A stretch of 64,000 bases of DNA from contig NZ_JNIV01000010.1 in assembly GCF_000701405.1 (NCBI RefSeq), positions 1 through 64,000 of the forward strand, written 5' to 3'. Under the pieces are notes generated by a model. The model made no database searches. It was given only the letters and a program-made list of their open reading frames with translations, and had not been told where the DNA came from. Source of the stretch: Deinococcus marmoris DSM 12784 (GTDB taxonomy: Bacteria > Deinococcota > Deinococci > Deinococcales > Deinococcaceae). Made by a program: the position numbers and the translations under genes. Below, piece by piece: positions 53,717 through 64,000 of the stretch; the stretch's first letter is position 1, and the number at the start of each line of letters is the position of its first letter.

Positions 53717-54733
53717 TCAGGATGCCTCTTCCCCATCCTGACCATCCAGTTCGTTGAATTCCCGTTCGGCCTCGTTCTTGATGGGGTTGTGGCGGGTCAA
53801 TGGCGTTTCAGCCTCCTTGCCCAGAACGGCCCCGTCGCTGCGGGTGGCGGCGGGCAACAGGCGGGTGCCCAGCGCCAGCAGATCGGCGGTGAGCTGCGGG
53901 GCCAGCGCCTGAGCGTACTTGAGCAGCACGGCAGAACCACCGATGGGGGCTTCCGCGTCGCCGCGCACCAGGGCGTCCACCATGCGGCGGGCGGCTTCAC
54001 GGGCGTCCAGCGAGATCAGCGGGAAATTGTCCACCGTGGCGAACAGGGCGTATTCCTGCTGATGCTGCCCCTTGATCTCGGCCTGTCGCGGGCTGCCCGT
54101 TCGCATGACTGTGGGGCAGACGGTGGTCACCACTATGCCGTCCCCGGCCAGTTCGGTACGCAGGGCCTGCCCGATCCCCGTCAGGGCGAATTTGCTGACG
54201 CTGTAGGGGGCCAGATGCGGCACCGCCACCTTGCCGCCCACCGAGGACACCAGCAGCACCCGCCCGCCCCGGCGGCGCAGTTCGGGCACGGCCAGCCGGG
54301 TCAGCAGCAGCGGCGCGAAGGCGTTGACCTCCATGATCCGGCGGAAATCGGCCTCGGTCATGTTGGCCAGCGGACCGCTCTGAATCAGGCCCGCGTTGTT
54401 GACCAGCACGTCCAGACCGCCGTGCAGGCGCGTGACCTCGGCCAGGGCGCGGCGCTGATCGTCTTCACGGGTCACGTCGCCCGCCACGGTCTGCACCCGC
54501 CTGTCCCCGCCGAGCTGCTGGGCCGCGCGCTCCAGCTCGGCAGGATCGCGCGCCATCAGCGTGACACTGGCCCCACGCTTCAGAAACTCGGCGGCCAGCG
54601 CCAGACCCAGACCGCGCGAACCGCCCGTGATCAGGACACTCTTGCCAGTCAGATCGTAGGCCGGGATGAACTTGCGGCGCATGGCGATGGCCGTGACCGC
54701 CGCTGCCAGGATCAGTCGTCTGGGAATTCGCAT
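53717..54733 (-). CDS. short-chain dehydrogenase with C-terminal extension
   Basis: SDR of 338 residues: a short hydrophobic N-terminus (residues 7-20), cofactor loop TGGSRGLG near 37, NAGLIQSG, catalytic [19 protein letters not shown] with Tyr-x3-Lys intact, and an added C-terminal region of about 80 residues ending in acidic sequence. Such membrane-associated SDRs often act on lipids or steroids; the substrate here is unknown. CAGAAT lies 6 bases before the ATG. Confidence 0.87.
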   Translation of the reverse strand: MRIPRRLILAAAVTAIAMRRKFIPAYDLTGKSVLITGGSRGLGLALAAEFLKRGASVTLMARDPAELERAAQQLGGDRRVQTVAGDVTREDDQRRALAEVTRLHGGLDVLVNNAGLIQSGPLANMTEADFRRIMEVNAFAPLLLTRLAVPELRRRGGRVLLVSSVGGKVAVPHLAPYSVSKFALTGIGQALRTELAGDGIVVTTVCPTVMRTGSPRQAEIKGQHQQEYALFATVDNFPLISLDAREAARRMVDALVRGDAEAPIGGSAVLLKYAQALAPQLTADLLALGTRLLPAATRSDGAVLGKEAETPLTRHNPIKNEAEREFNELDGQDGEEAS

Positions 54734-54852
54734 CCCCGCATTCTGAAGACTGGCCTGAACACGCGGACGACGGGTAAAGACCTGCCCAAGACGCCACAGT
54801 ACAAGACGCTACGGCGGCGGCCTGAAACTTGCGCAGGGAGCCGGAAGAGCGG

Positions 54853-55977
54853 TCAGCCTGAAGCCTCCCCGTCCAGCGCCACAAAACGCAGATCCAGGTC
54901 AGGGAGGTCGTGCAAGAAACCTTCCAGCAGCGCCACCGCCCCTTCCAGATCGCGGCTGTCCAGCACTTCCACGGGACTGTGGGTGTAGCGGTTGACCACC
55001 GAAACAGCCCCGGTTGGCACGCCCTGACCCAGGTACTGCAAGGCCCCGGCGTCGGTGCCGATCCCCTTGAGGACCTCGCGCTGCACGGCCAGGCCCCGTT
55101 TCCGGGCCGCGCCCAGCAGACCCCGGCGAATGGCCGGATGCGCCTGGGTCGAGGCGTCCATCATCTTGACGGTGGGGCCAGCGCCCAGTTGCAGGTGCGG
55201 GCCGGAGAACTCGGGCGTGTCATCGGCTGCCGTCATGTCCAGGGCCAGCGCCACATCAGCCTGAAGGTGGCGGGCCAGGGCGGACGCGCCGCGCAGGCCG
55301 ACTTCCTCCTGCACCGAGAACACCAGGACCAGCGTGACTGGCGGCGGCGTCCCGTGAAAGCGTTCGAGCAGGGTCAGCAGCACGGCGCAGCCTGCCCGGT
55401 CATCCAGGGCGTGCGCGGTGTAGCGGCCACTCTGGCGGCCCAGTTCGGTCAGGCTGCCGACAAAGCCCACCGGATCGCCTACGGCCACGCCCATATCGAG
55501 GACTTCCTGACGGCTGCGTGCGCCAATATCCACATAGAGATTGGCATAAGGCACGACGCTGGTACGGTCAGCGTCATTCAACAGGTGGGCGCTCTTGATG
55601 CCGATGATGCCCAGCAAGCGCTCGCCGCTGTCGGTGCGAATCCAGACGCGCTGCGCCGGGAGAATCCGGTCATCCAGGCCGCCGAGCTTTTCCAGCCGCA
55701 GGAACCCGTCGCCGCCGATCTTATAGACGCGGAAGCCCACCTCGTCCATGTGCGCCGAGATGACGCAGCGCCGCGCACCGGCCTGGGCAGCGTGGCGCAC
55801 GGCAATCACGTTGCCGAAGGCATCCACGTCGAGGCTGTCGGCATAGGGGCGGGCGGCCCTGACCACCAGTTGCACCACGTCTTCTTCAGACCCGCTGGGG
55901 CCAGTGGCTTCCACCAGCGCTCGCAGGTGCGCCATGACTGAAGGGAGAACGGAATTCTGGGAGACGGGTTCGGTCAT
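54853..55977 (-). CDS. M42-family aminopeptidase
   Basis: Co-catalytic metal aminopeptidase of the FrvX/PepA (tetrahedral) type, 374 residues. Metal and catalytic residues are seen in SAHMDEVGF, HALDDRAG, SVQEEVGLRGA and RYTHSPVEVL, with an Asp in LALDMTAADD. Likely degrades peptides in the cytoplasm. AAGGAAA lies before the ATG chosen. Confidence 0.92.
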   Translation of the reverse strand: MTEPVSQNSVLPSVMAHLRALVEATGPSGSEEDVVQLVVRAARPYADSLDVDAFGNVIAVRHAAQAGARRCVISAHMDEVGFRVYKIGGDGFLRLEKLGGLDDRILPAQRVWIRTDSGERLLGIIGIKSAHLLNDADRTSVVPYANLYVDIGARSRQEVLDMGVAVGDPVGFVGSLTELGRQSGRYTAHALDDRAGCAVLLTLLERFHGTPPPVTLVLVFSVQEEVGLRGASALARHLQADVALALDMTAADDTPEFSGPHLQLGAGPTVKMMDASTQAHPAIRRGLLGAARKRGLAVQREVLKGIGTDAGALQYLGQGVPTGAVSVVNRYTHSPVEVLDSRDLEGAVALLEGFLHDLPDLDLRFVALDGEASG

Positions 55978-56415
55978 CAGGGTTTTCCTTGGGTGGCCTG
56001 GTTGAGGAGGGGGCGAGAGTGGCAAGGGCCAGAAGCTGACGATGTCCCGGTGACGCGCACCTGACGTTCAGCCACGACACAGTTTTCGCGCTGCCCGAAT
56101 TCTACTGGCGTCCTCTCCCCAAGGGGCGGCGGCCACGCGGGGCGCGATCCGGGAGGCAATTGCTGCCAGTTCGGGACCAGAAGTCGCCCCTGCTGCTGGC
56201 GACGCTGGCCCATCAAGTAAACCCGCAGACCCAGATGATCGGGGTCATGGGGTCATATCTGAAGCGTCAGGAGGTGAGCGCCAGTATTGGGCGGAGGATT
56301 GAGGCTTTTTCAGGACCCGCCACGGACTGACCCGAATCAGCACAGCGGAGCAGATGACGACTGGTGCAAGGCCGGCTCCGAAAGCCGCCCACGCCCAGTT
56401 CAGCCCGCATCACTG
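55978..56415. other. gene-poor stretch between M42 peptidase and ddrB
   Basis: A 438-bp gap between two minus-strand genes. It holds a plus-strand open frame without a start (see separate entry) and no recognisable promoter or terminator. Confidence 0.5.
56040..56330 (+). pseudogene. possible gene remnant without start codon
   Basis: An open frame of 96 codons from a stop to TGA at 56328-56330, with a plausible protein-like stretch (LLLATLAHQVNPQTQMIGVM and SYLKRQEVSASIGRRIEAF) but no ATG, GTG or -10 box at its beginning. It could be the 3' end of a decayed gene. I do not recognise the family. It may equally be chance in GC-rich DNA. Confidence 0.3.
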
Positions 56416-56955
<540 letters not shown>

Positions 56956-56965
56956 TTGAACCCCC

Positions 56966-56982
56966 TTATGTAAATAACATAA
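56966..56982 (-). promoter_or_regulatory. radiation/desiccation response motif (RDRM) of ddrB
   Basis: TTATGT-AAATA-ACATAA, 17 bp with perfect 6-bp arms, starting 11 bp upstream of the ddrB ATG. This is the known operator class bound by DdrO and released by PprI (IrrE) cleavage after radiation. It overlaps the likely -10 region. Confidence 0.92.
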
Positions 56983-57050
56983 CACAGTCGGAGTGGAGAT
57001 GGCGGGAGACGCCTGACGATCTGACAATCCAGACGCGCTGCGGCCTGCGA

Positions 57051-57877
57051 TCAAACTGCTTGAGCGTCCCGTGTCAGCACGTAATACACCCGCTCGCCAT
57101 CGGCGGCCAGGTCCGTGACCACGTACCCGCGCCCCATGTACTCGCCCATGACCTCACGCAGCGCCAGCCGCCAGCCGAGGCGCAACGCCTCGTTCATCAG
57201 CTCGGCCTTGCGGGGAACTTCGGCCAGCACTTGCAGGCCATTCAACTTCAGTCTCGGTGCGTCCGGTTCCTCCCCTTCCGGCACGGCAGCCAGGGCCATT
57301 TCGCCGTCGGGGGCAGGCGGCGGGCGCGCTGCACGCGGCTGGGACAGGTCCCACTCGATCATCAATCGGTCTGCGGGAAAGGCGGTGGCCGGATCGTCGC
57401 CCAGCGCGTACCAGTCGGGATGGTAAGACACGGCCCGCGCGCCCAGCTTGCCCAGATTCAGGCGGGCGTTGCGGGCGATCAGCGGGTCGAAGGTCCAGGT
57501 CATGCGCGTGATCCCCTGCGCCAGCACCCGCTCGCGCTGCGCGTATTTGAGGGCCACCGCCAGCCCGCTGCCGCGCCAGTCGGGGTGGACCGCCAGCAGG
57601 TGCGAGTGGTGCCACAGTTGCCCGCCCGCCAGCGCCGGAAAGCCGTAGGCCAGCCCGAAGGGAAGCTGCGTCCCATCTTCCGGCGCGTCTGCCGCGTACG
57701 CGCCCAGCACCACGCCGCCGCACACCGAACTGATACGGAACATGCTGCTGGGCAGCACCTCGCGGTCCGGGTAGCCCCAGGCGTCCACCTGCACGCCTTC
57801 CAGCCCGCGCATCGCCCACGGATCGGTCACGTCGCGGATCACGTAGGGACGCAGCGGCAACGAGGCGGGGACCGGAC

Positions 57878-57881
<4 letters not shown>
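57051..57881 (-). CDS. GNAT-family N-acyltransferase, partner of NSAR
   Basis: A 276-residue protein. The CoA-binding motif is [19 protein letters not shown] near residue 110, followed by [10 protein letters not shown], typical of GNAT. The start is TTG overlapping the stop of the racemase gene (TTGA), with GGAGG nine bases upstream. In other bacteria a GNAT N-succinyltransferase next to N-succinylamino-acid racemase turns D- into L-amino acids through succinylated intermediates; the same is inferred here. Confidence 0.8.
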
Positions 57882-58987
<1,106 letters not shown>

Positions 58988-59140
58988 GGCACACAGTATG
59001 GGGGCTGCGAACTAGAATGGGCTGGAAAACGGGTGAACGCGGGGCCAGGAAGGCAGGGCGATGGAATGGATTCCCGCCTCATTTTAGTGGGGCCTTGACC
59101 GCACTCCATTCTGAACATTCGCGGCCTCTGAAGGGGAAAC

Positions 59141-59560
59141 ATGAGCCAGTCAGACGTGAGCGCGGACCAGTCGGCATCGCAACTCATCTCGGAGAAGATC
59201 GCTGGCCTGGACGACTGGCGCGGCGAAAGCCTGAGCAGAATGCGGGCGTTGATTCTGGAGGCCGACCCGGACGTGACCGAGACGTGGAAGTGGGGCGGCA
59301 CGCCCGTCTGGGAGCATGACGGCGTCATCTGCACGGGCGAGACGTACAAGGGGGCCGTCAAACTGACCTTCGCCAAAGGTGCATCGCTGGACGATCCGGC
59401 CCGGATCTTCAACGCCAGTCTGGAGGGCAACACGCGCCGCGCCATAGACATCCATGAGGGCGAGGCGATAGATGAGGAGGCATTCAAAGCGCTGATTCAG
59501 CAGGCCGTGGCCCTGAACGGGGCGAAAAAAGCCAAGCCTCCAAAAAAAGCCGAGAGTTGA
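59141..59560 (+). CDS. DUF1801-domain protein
   Basis: A 139-residue protein of the YdhG/DUF1801 fold: WRGESLSRMRALILEADPDVTETWKWGGTPVWEHDG and AVKLTFAKGASLDD. Some homologues resemble the frataxin-like iron-binding fold, others are unknown. The last 15 residues are Lys/Pro-rich. AAGGGGAAA lies before the ATG. Confidence 0.85.
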   Translation: MSQSDVSADQSASQLISEKIAGLDDWRGESLSRMRALILEADPDVTETWKWGGTPVWEHDGVICTGETYKGAVKLTFAKGASLDDPARIFNASLEGNTRRAIDIHEGEAIDEEAFKALIQQAVALNGAKKAKPPKKAES

Positions 59561-59614
59561 ACCCCGCCGTTCCCACCCCAGTCACAGCCCCTGGGCGCTA
59601 TAACTACAGACACT

Positions 59615-60907
<1,293 letters not shown>

Positions 60908-60920
60908 GCAAAACCAGTCT

Positions 60921-60957
60921 GAGGCGGCTTCCAGGGTCTGGAGGCCGCCTCTTCCTA
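60921..60957 (+). terminator. terminator after sucB
   Basis: GAGGCGGC/GCCGCCTC eight-bp stem extended by TCCAG/CTGGA, then a weak pyrimidine run. It separates convergent sucB and HD genes. Confidence 0.6.
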
Positions 60958-60958
60958 T

Positions 60959-61549
60959 CTATTCAGGCATGATGCCCGCCTTCACCGCCCGCGCTGCCGT
61001 CTGCTGGGACAGCTCCCACAGCTCTGGAAAATCCTCCAGTGCCGGACGCTTGAGCGCCAGCAAACGCCCCAGGGTCAATTCGGGGTGTGCCGCCGAGCCA
61101 ACCCCGCCCGGCCCCCAGGTCAGCAACATCGGCTGCAAGGCGTCCAGGGCACGCGCAAAGCGGGCTTCAGGACTCTGGCGGGCCTCGAATTCCTGCCAGG
61201 CTTGCCGGAACGTGTCGCATTGATCCGGCGGTAGCTGCCCGAATAGCCGCGCCGCCGCCTCTGTCTCGCGCTGGACCTGCTCCTCTTTACCGGCTTCAGA
61301 CTGATCGAAATGCACGTCTCCGGCGTAAACCTCTACCAGATCATGCACAACAAGCAGTTCCATCACCCGGTTCAGATTCGTGCCGGGCGGCGCGTATTCG
61401 CCCAGTGTCATGGCCATCAGCGCCAGATGCCAGGAATGCTCGGCGCTGTTCTCGGCCCGCTCGCCGCTGTGCAGCAGGGTGGTGCGCGTCACGGCCTTGA
61501 GACGGTCACAGGTCAGCAGGAACTCCACCTGCGCGTCTAATCGGGACAT
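60959..61549 (-). CDS. HD-domain nucleotidase, YfbR-like
   Basis: HD-superfamily phosphohydrolase of 196 residues. Metal ligands are seen in SAEHSWHLALMA and VVHDLVEVYAGD. It resembles 5'-deoxynucleotidase YfbR and YwcH-type proteins, which hydrolyse deoxynucleoside monophosphates. Start at MSRLDAQVEFL, 7 bases after TATGCT; a Met four codons upstream is the alternative. Confidence 0.88.
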   Translation of the reverse strand: MSRLDAQVEFLLTCDRLKAVTRTTLLHSGERAENSAEHSWHLALMAMTLGEYAPPGTNLNRVMELLVVHDLVEVYAGDVHFDQSEAGKEEQVQRETEAAARLFGQLPPDQCDTFRQAWQEFEARQSPEARFARALDALQPMLLTWGPGGVGSAAHPELTLGRLLALKRPALEDFPELWELSQQTAARAVKAGIMPE

Positions 61550-61556
61550 GGCGGCA

Positions 61557-61562
61557 AGCATA
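61557..61562 (-). promoter_or_regulatory. -10 box TATGCT for HD gene (leaderless)
   Basis: TATGCT on the minus strand ends 7 bases before the chosen ATG. Confidence 0.5.
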
Positions 61563-61602
61563 CCCGTCCCACCACGTCAGGCTTTTGAGAGACTGCCCGG
61601 TT

Positions 61603-61608
61603 TAAGAT
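61603..61608 (+). promoter_or_regulatory. -10 box TAAGAT, leaderless
   Basis: TAAGAT ends 6 bases before the ATG of the internally repeated protein. Confidence 0.55.
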
Positions 61609-61614
61609 CCAGCC

Positions 61615-62124
61615 ATGACGGTCATGCCGGACACAGCCCCACAGACAGCGCTGCGCGGACGCCTGGGCAACATTAGCGAGGGTCTCGATCTTCAGAGCAC
61701 CTGGGACGGCCAGCGCCTGCGGGGACGCATCGGCAGCTTCACGGCGGGGCAGGACCTCGTGGTTTCGCTGACGGCAGATGGGCTGGAGGGCCGGGTGGGC
61801 AGCTTCACGCGCGGCTTTGACCTGCGCGCCGGGGTTGTCGCCGGAGAACTGCACCTGCATCTGGGCGGCGTGGACGGCATAGACGCCCGACTAGAATTCA
61901 CACAGGATGGGGCGGTGGGCCGCTACGGGCGCTTTACCGATGGCCTGGACCTCAATCTGCGCCACTACGCGGGAGAGGTGCGCGGGCGCTTTGGCGGCTA
62001 CACGAGCGGCACAGATTTGCGGATGGACCTGGGCGACGTGCCGCTCCCGCTGGCTGTGATCCTGGCGGTCAGCGCGCTGTCCCTGTGGCGTGGGGACGTG
62101 GCTCTGACCGCGACACCGGGTTAA
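61615..62124 (+). CDS. internally repeated protein (GRxGxFTxGxDL units)
   Basis: A 169-residue protein I do not recognise, built of about six imperfect units of roughly 22 residues: RGRLGNISEGLDLQ, RGRIGSFTAGQDLV, EGRVGSFTRGFDLR, a degenerate HLHLGGVDGIDAR, VGRYGRFTDGLDLN and RGRFGGYTSGTDLR. The regular spacing of Gly and Asp-Leu suggests a beta-solenoid or repeat barrel. A hydrophobic segment near residues 142-158 could anchor it. Divergent from the HD gene, leaderless. Confidence 0.8.
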   Translation: MTVMPDTAPQTALRGRLGNISEGLDLQSTWDGQRLRGRIGSFTAGQDLVVSLTADGLEGRVGSFTRGFDLRAGVVAGELHLHLGGVDGIDARLEFTQDGAVGRYGRFTDGLDLNLRHYAGEVRGRFGGYTSGTDLRMDLGDVPLPLAVILAVSALSLWRGDVALTATPG

Positions 62125-62237
62125 TCGCAATCTGGCTTCGGGAACCGATGTTCTGGTCATTCGGGAGTGGACCGAACGAGAGATCAGTGCAGCCACAGCT
62201 TTGGCCTGGGCAAAAAGGAGAAACCGCGTGCCCCGCG

Positions 62238-63524
62238 CTACCCACCGTCCCCGTACTGTGCCAGGAACGCTGCCCGGCTCAGGATGCTCAGCCTCGGCTC
62301 GGCCACTTTGGGTGCGCCCGCAAAGCCCCAGCGCATCACGCGCGCCCAGAATTGCAGGCGGCGGGCATCGGCAGGGGGCAGATCGTAGGTCTCGAAACCC
62401 ATGACAGCCATCAGCGGCGAGACGGCGCTCAGGCAGAAGACGTACTGCGCGCCCCGCAGGTCCGGGCGGCGCAGCAGGTCCCCGGCCACCAACCGGTAAT
62501 CCCGCTGCGCCTGCCGGATGGCGGGGCGGTTGATCCCCAGGTCCACCATCAGCGGATTGTTGACGTGAAACTCGGCGCACGGAGCGCCCTTCGGGACGGC
62601 GGTGCCGTCGGCCAGCGTGACGCCCCGTAACGGAAAGGCCGAATACCCCGTGCGGAAGAGGTTGTCGGCCCGGCCCGCCGTCGGCTGGATGCGGCCCAGA
62701 CGGTCAAACAGATAGTCCACAGCGATAAACGCCCGCCGCCGTAGCGCCGCCGAACCGACGGGTGTCGCGCCCTCCAACCCGGATACGGACTTGAAGGCGT
62801 AGCCGCGCACCTTCAATTCCCGCAACAGCCCCGGCAGCATCGCCACCGTGCTGGCCGCCCCCGGCCCAGCATCGTGCAGCACGACGATGGAACCGGGGCC
62901 AGCACGCAGGAGCAGGCGGTCTCGCAGCCCTTCCGGCGTGAGGCTCGCGTGCCAGTCCTGACCCTCCACGCTCCAGTGGACGCCGCGCACCCCTGCCGCC
63001 CGCTGACCCAGCACGGTGGCCAGGGTGTAGGCCCCGTGGGGTGGCCGGTGATACCGCACAGACTGCCCCGTCACTGCGCCCACCCGCCGCACCGCCCGCA
63101 GCACGTCCAGAAAACTGCCCCAGGGCGTGCGAATCCAGGCGTGAAGGTGCTTCTCAGCGTGCGCGGCCACCTCGTGCCCCTCGGACAGCATACGGGCGAT
63201 CAACTGCGGGTGATCTGCGGCCCGGCCCGCGATGACGAAAAAGGTGGCCCGCGCCCCAGCCTCCCGCAGCGCATCCAGCACGGCGGGCGTGGTGGTGGGG
63301 TCCGGCCCGTCGTCGAAGGTCAGTGCCAGCTCACGCCGCCCCCGGCTGCCCTCGCGCAGCAGGCCGATGTTGGCGAATTGCACGGCCAGGGCAGGGAGAA
63401 TCAGGTAAGCGGTCAGGGCGGCTATGGGAACGAGCAGGCGGTTAATGGTTGGCGGTTGACAGTTGATGGAAAAAGAGCCATCAGACTCAGAGTCTCTGAC
63501 CCTTGAACTTCCAGATCTCCTCAC
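62238..63524 (-). CDS. polysaccharide deacetylase (NodB-like) with extra C-terminal domain
   Basis: CE4 family enzyme of 428 residues. After a membrane anchor (about residues 30-50) the NodB domain shows TFDDGPD (metal Asp), a His-x-x-x-His region HAEKHLH and YHRPPHG. A C-terminal domain of about 170 residues (from about 255) is not recognised. The GTG start overlaps the upstream glycosyltransferase stop (GTGA), but the first 27 residues are encoded by repeat-like intergenic sequence, so the true start may be later. Confidence 0.85.
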   Translation of the reverse strand: MRRSGSSRVRDSESDGSFSINCQPPTINRLLVPIAALTAYLILPALAVQFANIGLLREGSRGRRELALTFDDGPDPTTTPAVLDALREAGARATFFVIAGRAADHPQLIARMLSEGHEVAAHAEKHLHAWIRTPWGSFLDVLRAVRRVGAVTGQSVRYHRPPHGAYTLATVLGQRAAGVRGVHWSVEGQDWHASLTPEGLRDRLLLRAGPGSIVVLHDAGPGAASTVAMLPGLLRELKVRGYAFKSVSGLEGATPVGSAALRRRAFIAVDYLFDRLGRIQPTAGRADNLFRTGYSAFPLRGVTLADGTAVPKGAPCAEFHVNNPLMVDLGINRPAIRQAQRDYRLVAGDLLRRPDLRGAQYVFCLSAVSPLMAVMGFETYDLPPADARRLQFWARVMRWGFAGAPKVAEPRLSILSRAAFLAQYGDGG

Positions 63525-64000
63525 CGTCCCAGCCGCCTGAGCAGCGCCGCCGCCACCCGGTCTGCCGCGTCCGGCACGCTGATGGCTGCCGCGTTGTGGC
63601 CCATACGGGCGTTCTCGTCGTCGTCCAGGGCGCGCAGGACGGCGGGGCGCAGCTCGCTCAGGTCATGTGCCCACAGGCCCGCGCCGCAGCCTTCCAGATA
63701 AGCGGCGTTGTATTCCTCCTGACCGGGAATCGGCGCGTGGATCACCTGCGGCACGCCCAGGGCGGTGGCCTCGGCCACGGTCAGGCCGCCCGCCTTGCCC
63801 ACCACCAGATCGGAGGCGGCCAGCAGTTCGGGAAAGTCGTCGGTGTGGCCCAGTTCGTGGACGGTGGCCCCGCCCACCTGCTGAATGCCCCGGCCCCTGG
63901 CCCCAGCCAGCACCAGCACCTGCACCCGCCGTCCCAGGCTGCCCAGTTCGCCCAGCACGCGGCCCAGAGCCGGATAACTGCCTGTTCCCCCCCCAGAGAC
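63521..64000 (-). CDS. MurG/UgtP-like glycosyltransferase (partial)
   Basis: The C-terminal 159 residues of a GT28-type glycosyltransferase, cut by the right window edge. The first residues VSGGGTGSYPALGRVLGELG hold the glycine-rich nucleotide-sugar motif, and DLVVGKAGGLTVAEATALGVPQVI is the donor-binding block. Closest to processive diacylglycerol glucosyltransferases and monogalactosyldiacylglycerol synthases, so it may make glycolipids. Coupled by overlap to the deacetylase gene. Confidence 0.8.
   Translation of the reverse strand, partial: VSGGGTGSYPALGRVLGELGSLGRRVQVLVLAGARGRGIQQVGGATVHELGHTDDFPELLAASDLVVGKAGGLTVAEATALGVPQVIHAPIPGQEEYNAAYLEGCGAGLWAHDLSELRPAVLRALDDDENARMGHNAAAISVPDAADRVAAALLRRLGR

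Overview
The window is a high-GC chromosomal segment of a Deinococcus species (Deinococcota). Four things point there: a DdrB single-strand DNA-binding protein gene with a 17-bp radiation/desiccation response palindrome in front of it; a TrpRS II-type tryptophanyl-tRNA synthetase; Thermus/Deinococcus-style caa3 oxidase genes with fused subunits I and III, and a Thermus-like seven-iron ferredoxin; and more than twenty genes whose only start signal is a TANNNT -10 box 5-8 bases before ATG or GTG, the leaderless arrangement known from Deinococcus. There is no phage, CRISPR array or intact insertion sequence. This is core and near-core chromosome with small dispersed intergenic repeats.

Layout. 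0.1-7.4 kb: small membrane protein, secA, pdxH, mutM, an exported monooxygenase-like protein divergent from pcp, and trpS2. 7.4-18 kb: a trpS2 leader with a Trp-Trp attenuator, tdh, two small unknowns, futalosine hydrolase, a divergent SDR, tatA-tatC, lgt, a glyoxalase-like gene, hemC, two hotdog thioesterases and an MFS exporter. 19-26.5 kb: terminal oxidase block (DUF420, ctaA, ctaB, coxB, ctaDE fusion, sco). 26.5-31.3 kb: BI-1 protein, then a compact ferredoxin / membrane protein / truncated haemoglobin / cupin / Crp-Fnr run, a stress protein and a polyprenyl diphosphate synthase. 31.6-39 kb: gdhA-gdhB, trehalose synthase, tRNA-Gln, ribosomal protein S1. 39-51 kb: TetR, EamA transporter, S41 peptidase, a large ATPase-TPR protein, PhzF, isocitrate lyase, HAD hydrolase, DHH nanoRNase. 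51-64 kb: a membrane Ser/Thr kinase with a beta-propeller, SDR, M42 peptidase, ddrB, a GNAT / N-succinylamino-acid racemase pair, sucB, HD nucleotidase, an internally repeated protein, polysaccharide deacetylase and a truncated glycosyltransferase.

How the genes connect. The oxidase block holds haem A synthesis (ctaB, ctaA), structural subunits and copper delivery (sco). mqnB and the polyprenyl synthase fit menaquinone made by the futalosine route, which in turn argues that the menC-like gene at 58 kb is an amino-acid racemase and not an OSBS enzyme. The strongest unexpected signal is upstream of trpS2: a leaderless 15-codon ORF with two adjacent Trp codons, followed by mutually exclusive hairpins, the last a Rho-independent terminator. 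It looks like ribosome-mediated attenuation of an auxiliary TrpRS. Other points to check are overlapping mirror-image promoters between 5.72 and 5.74 kb, triple GGTAAACC sites before aceA, a catalytically altered SDR, and a family of intergenic repeats with inverted ends.
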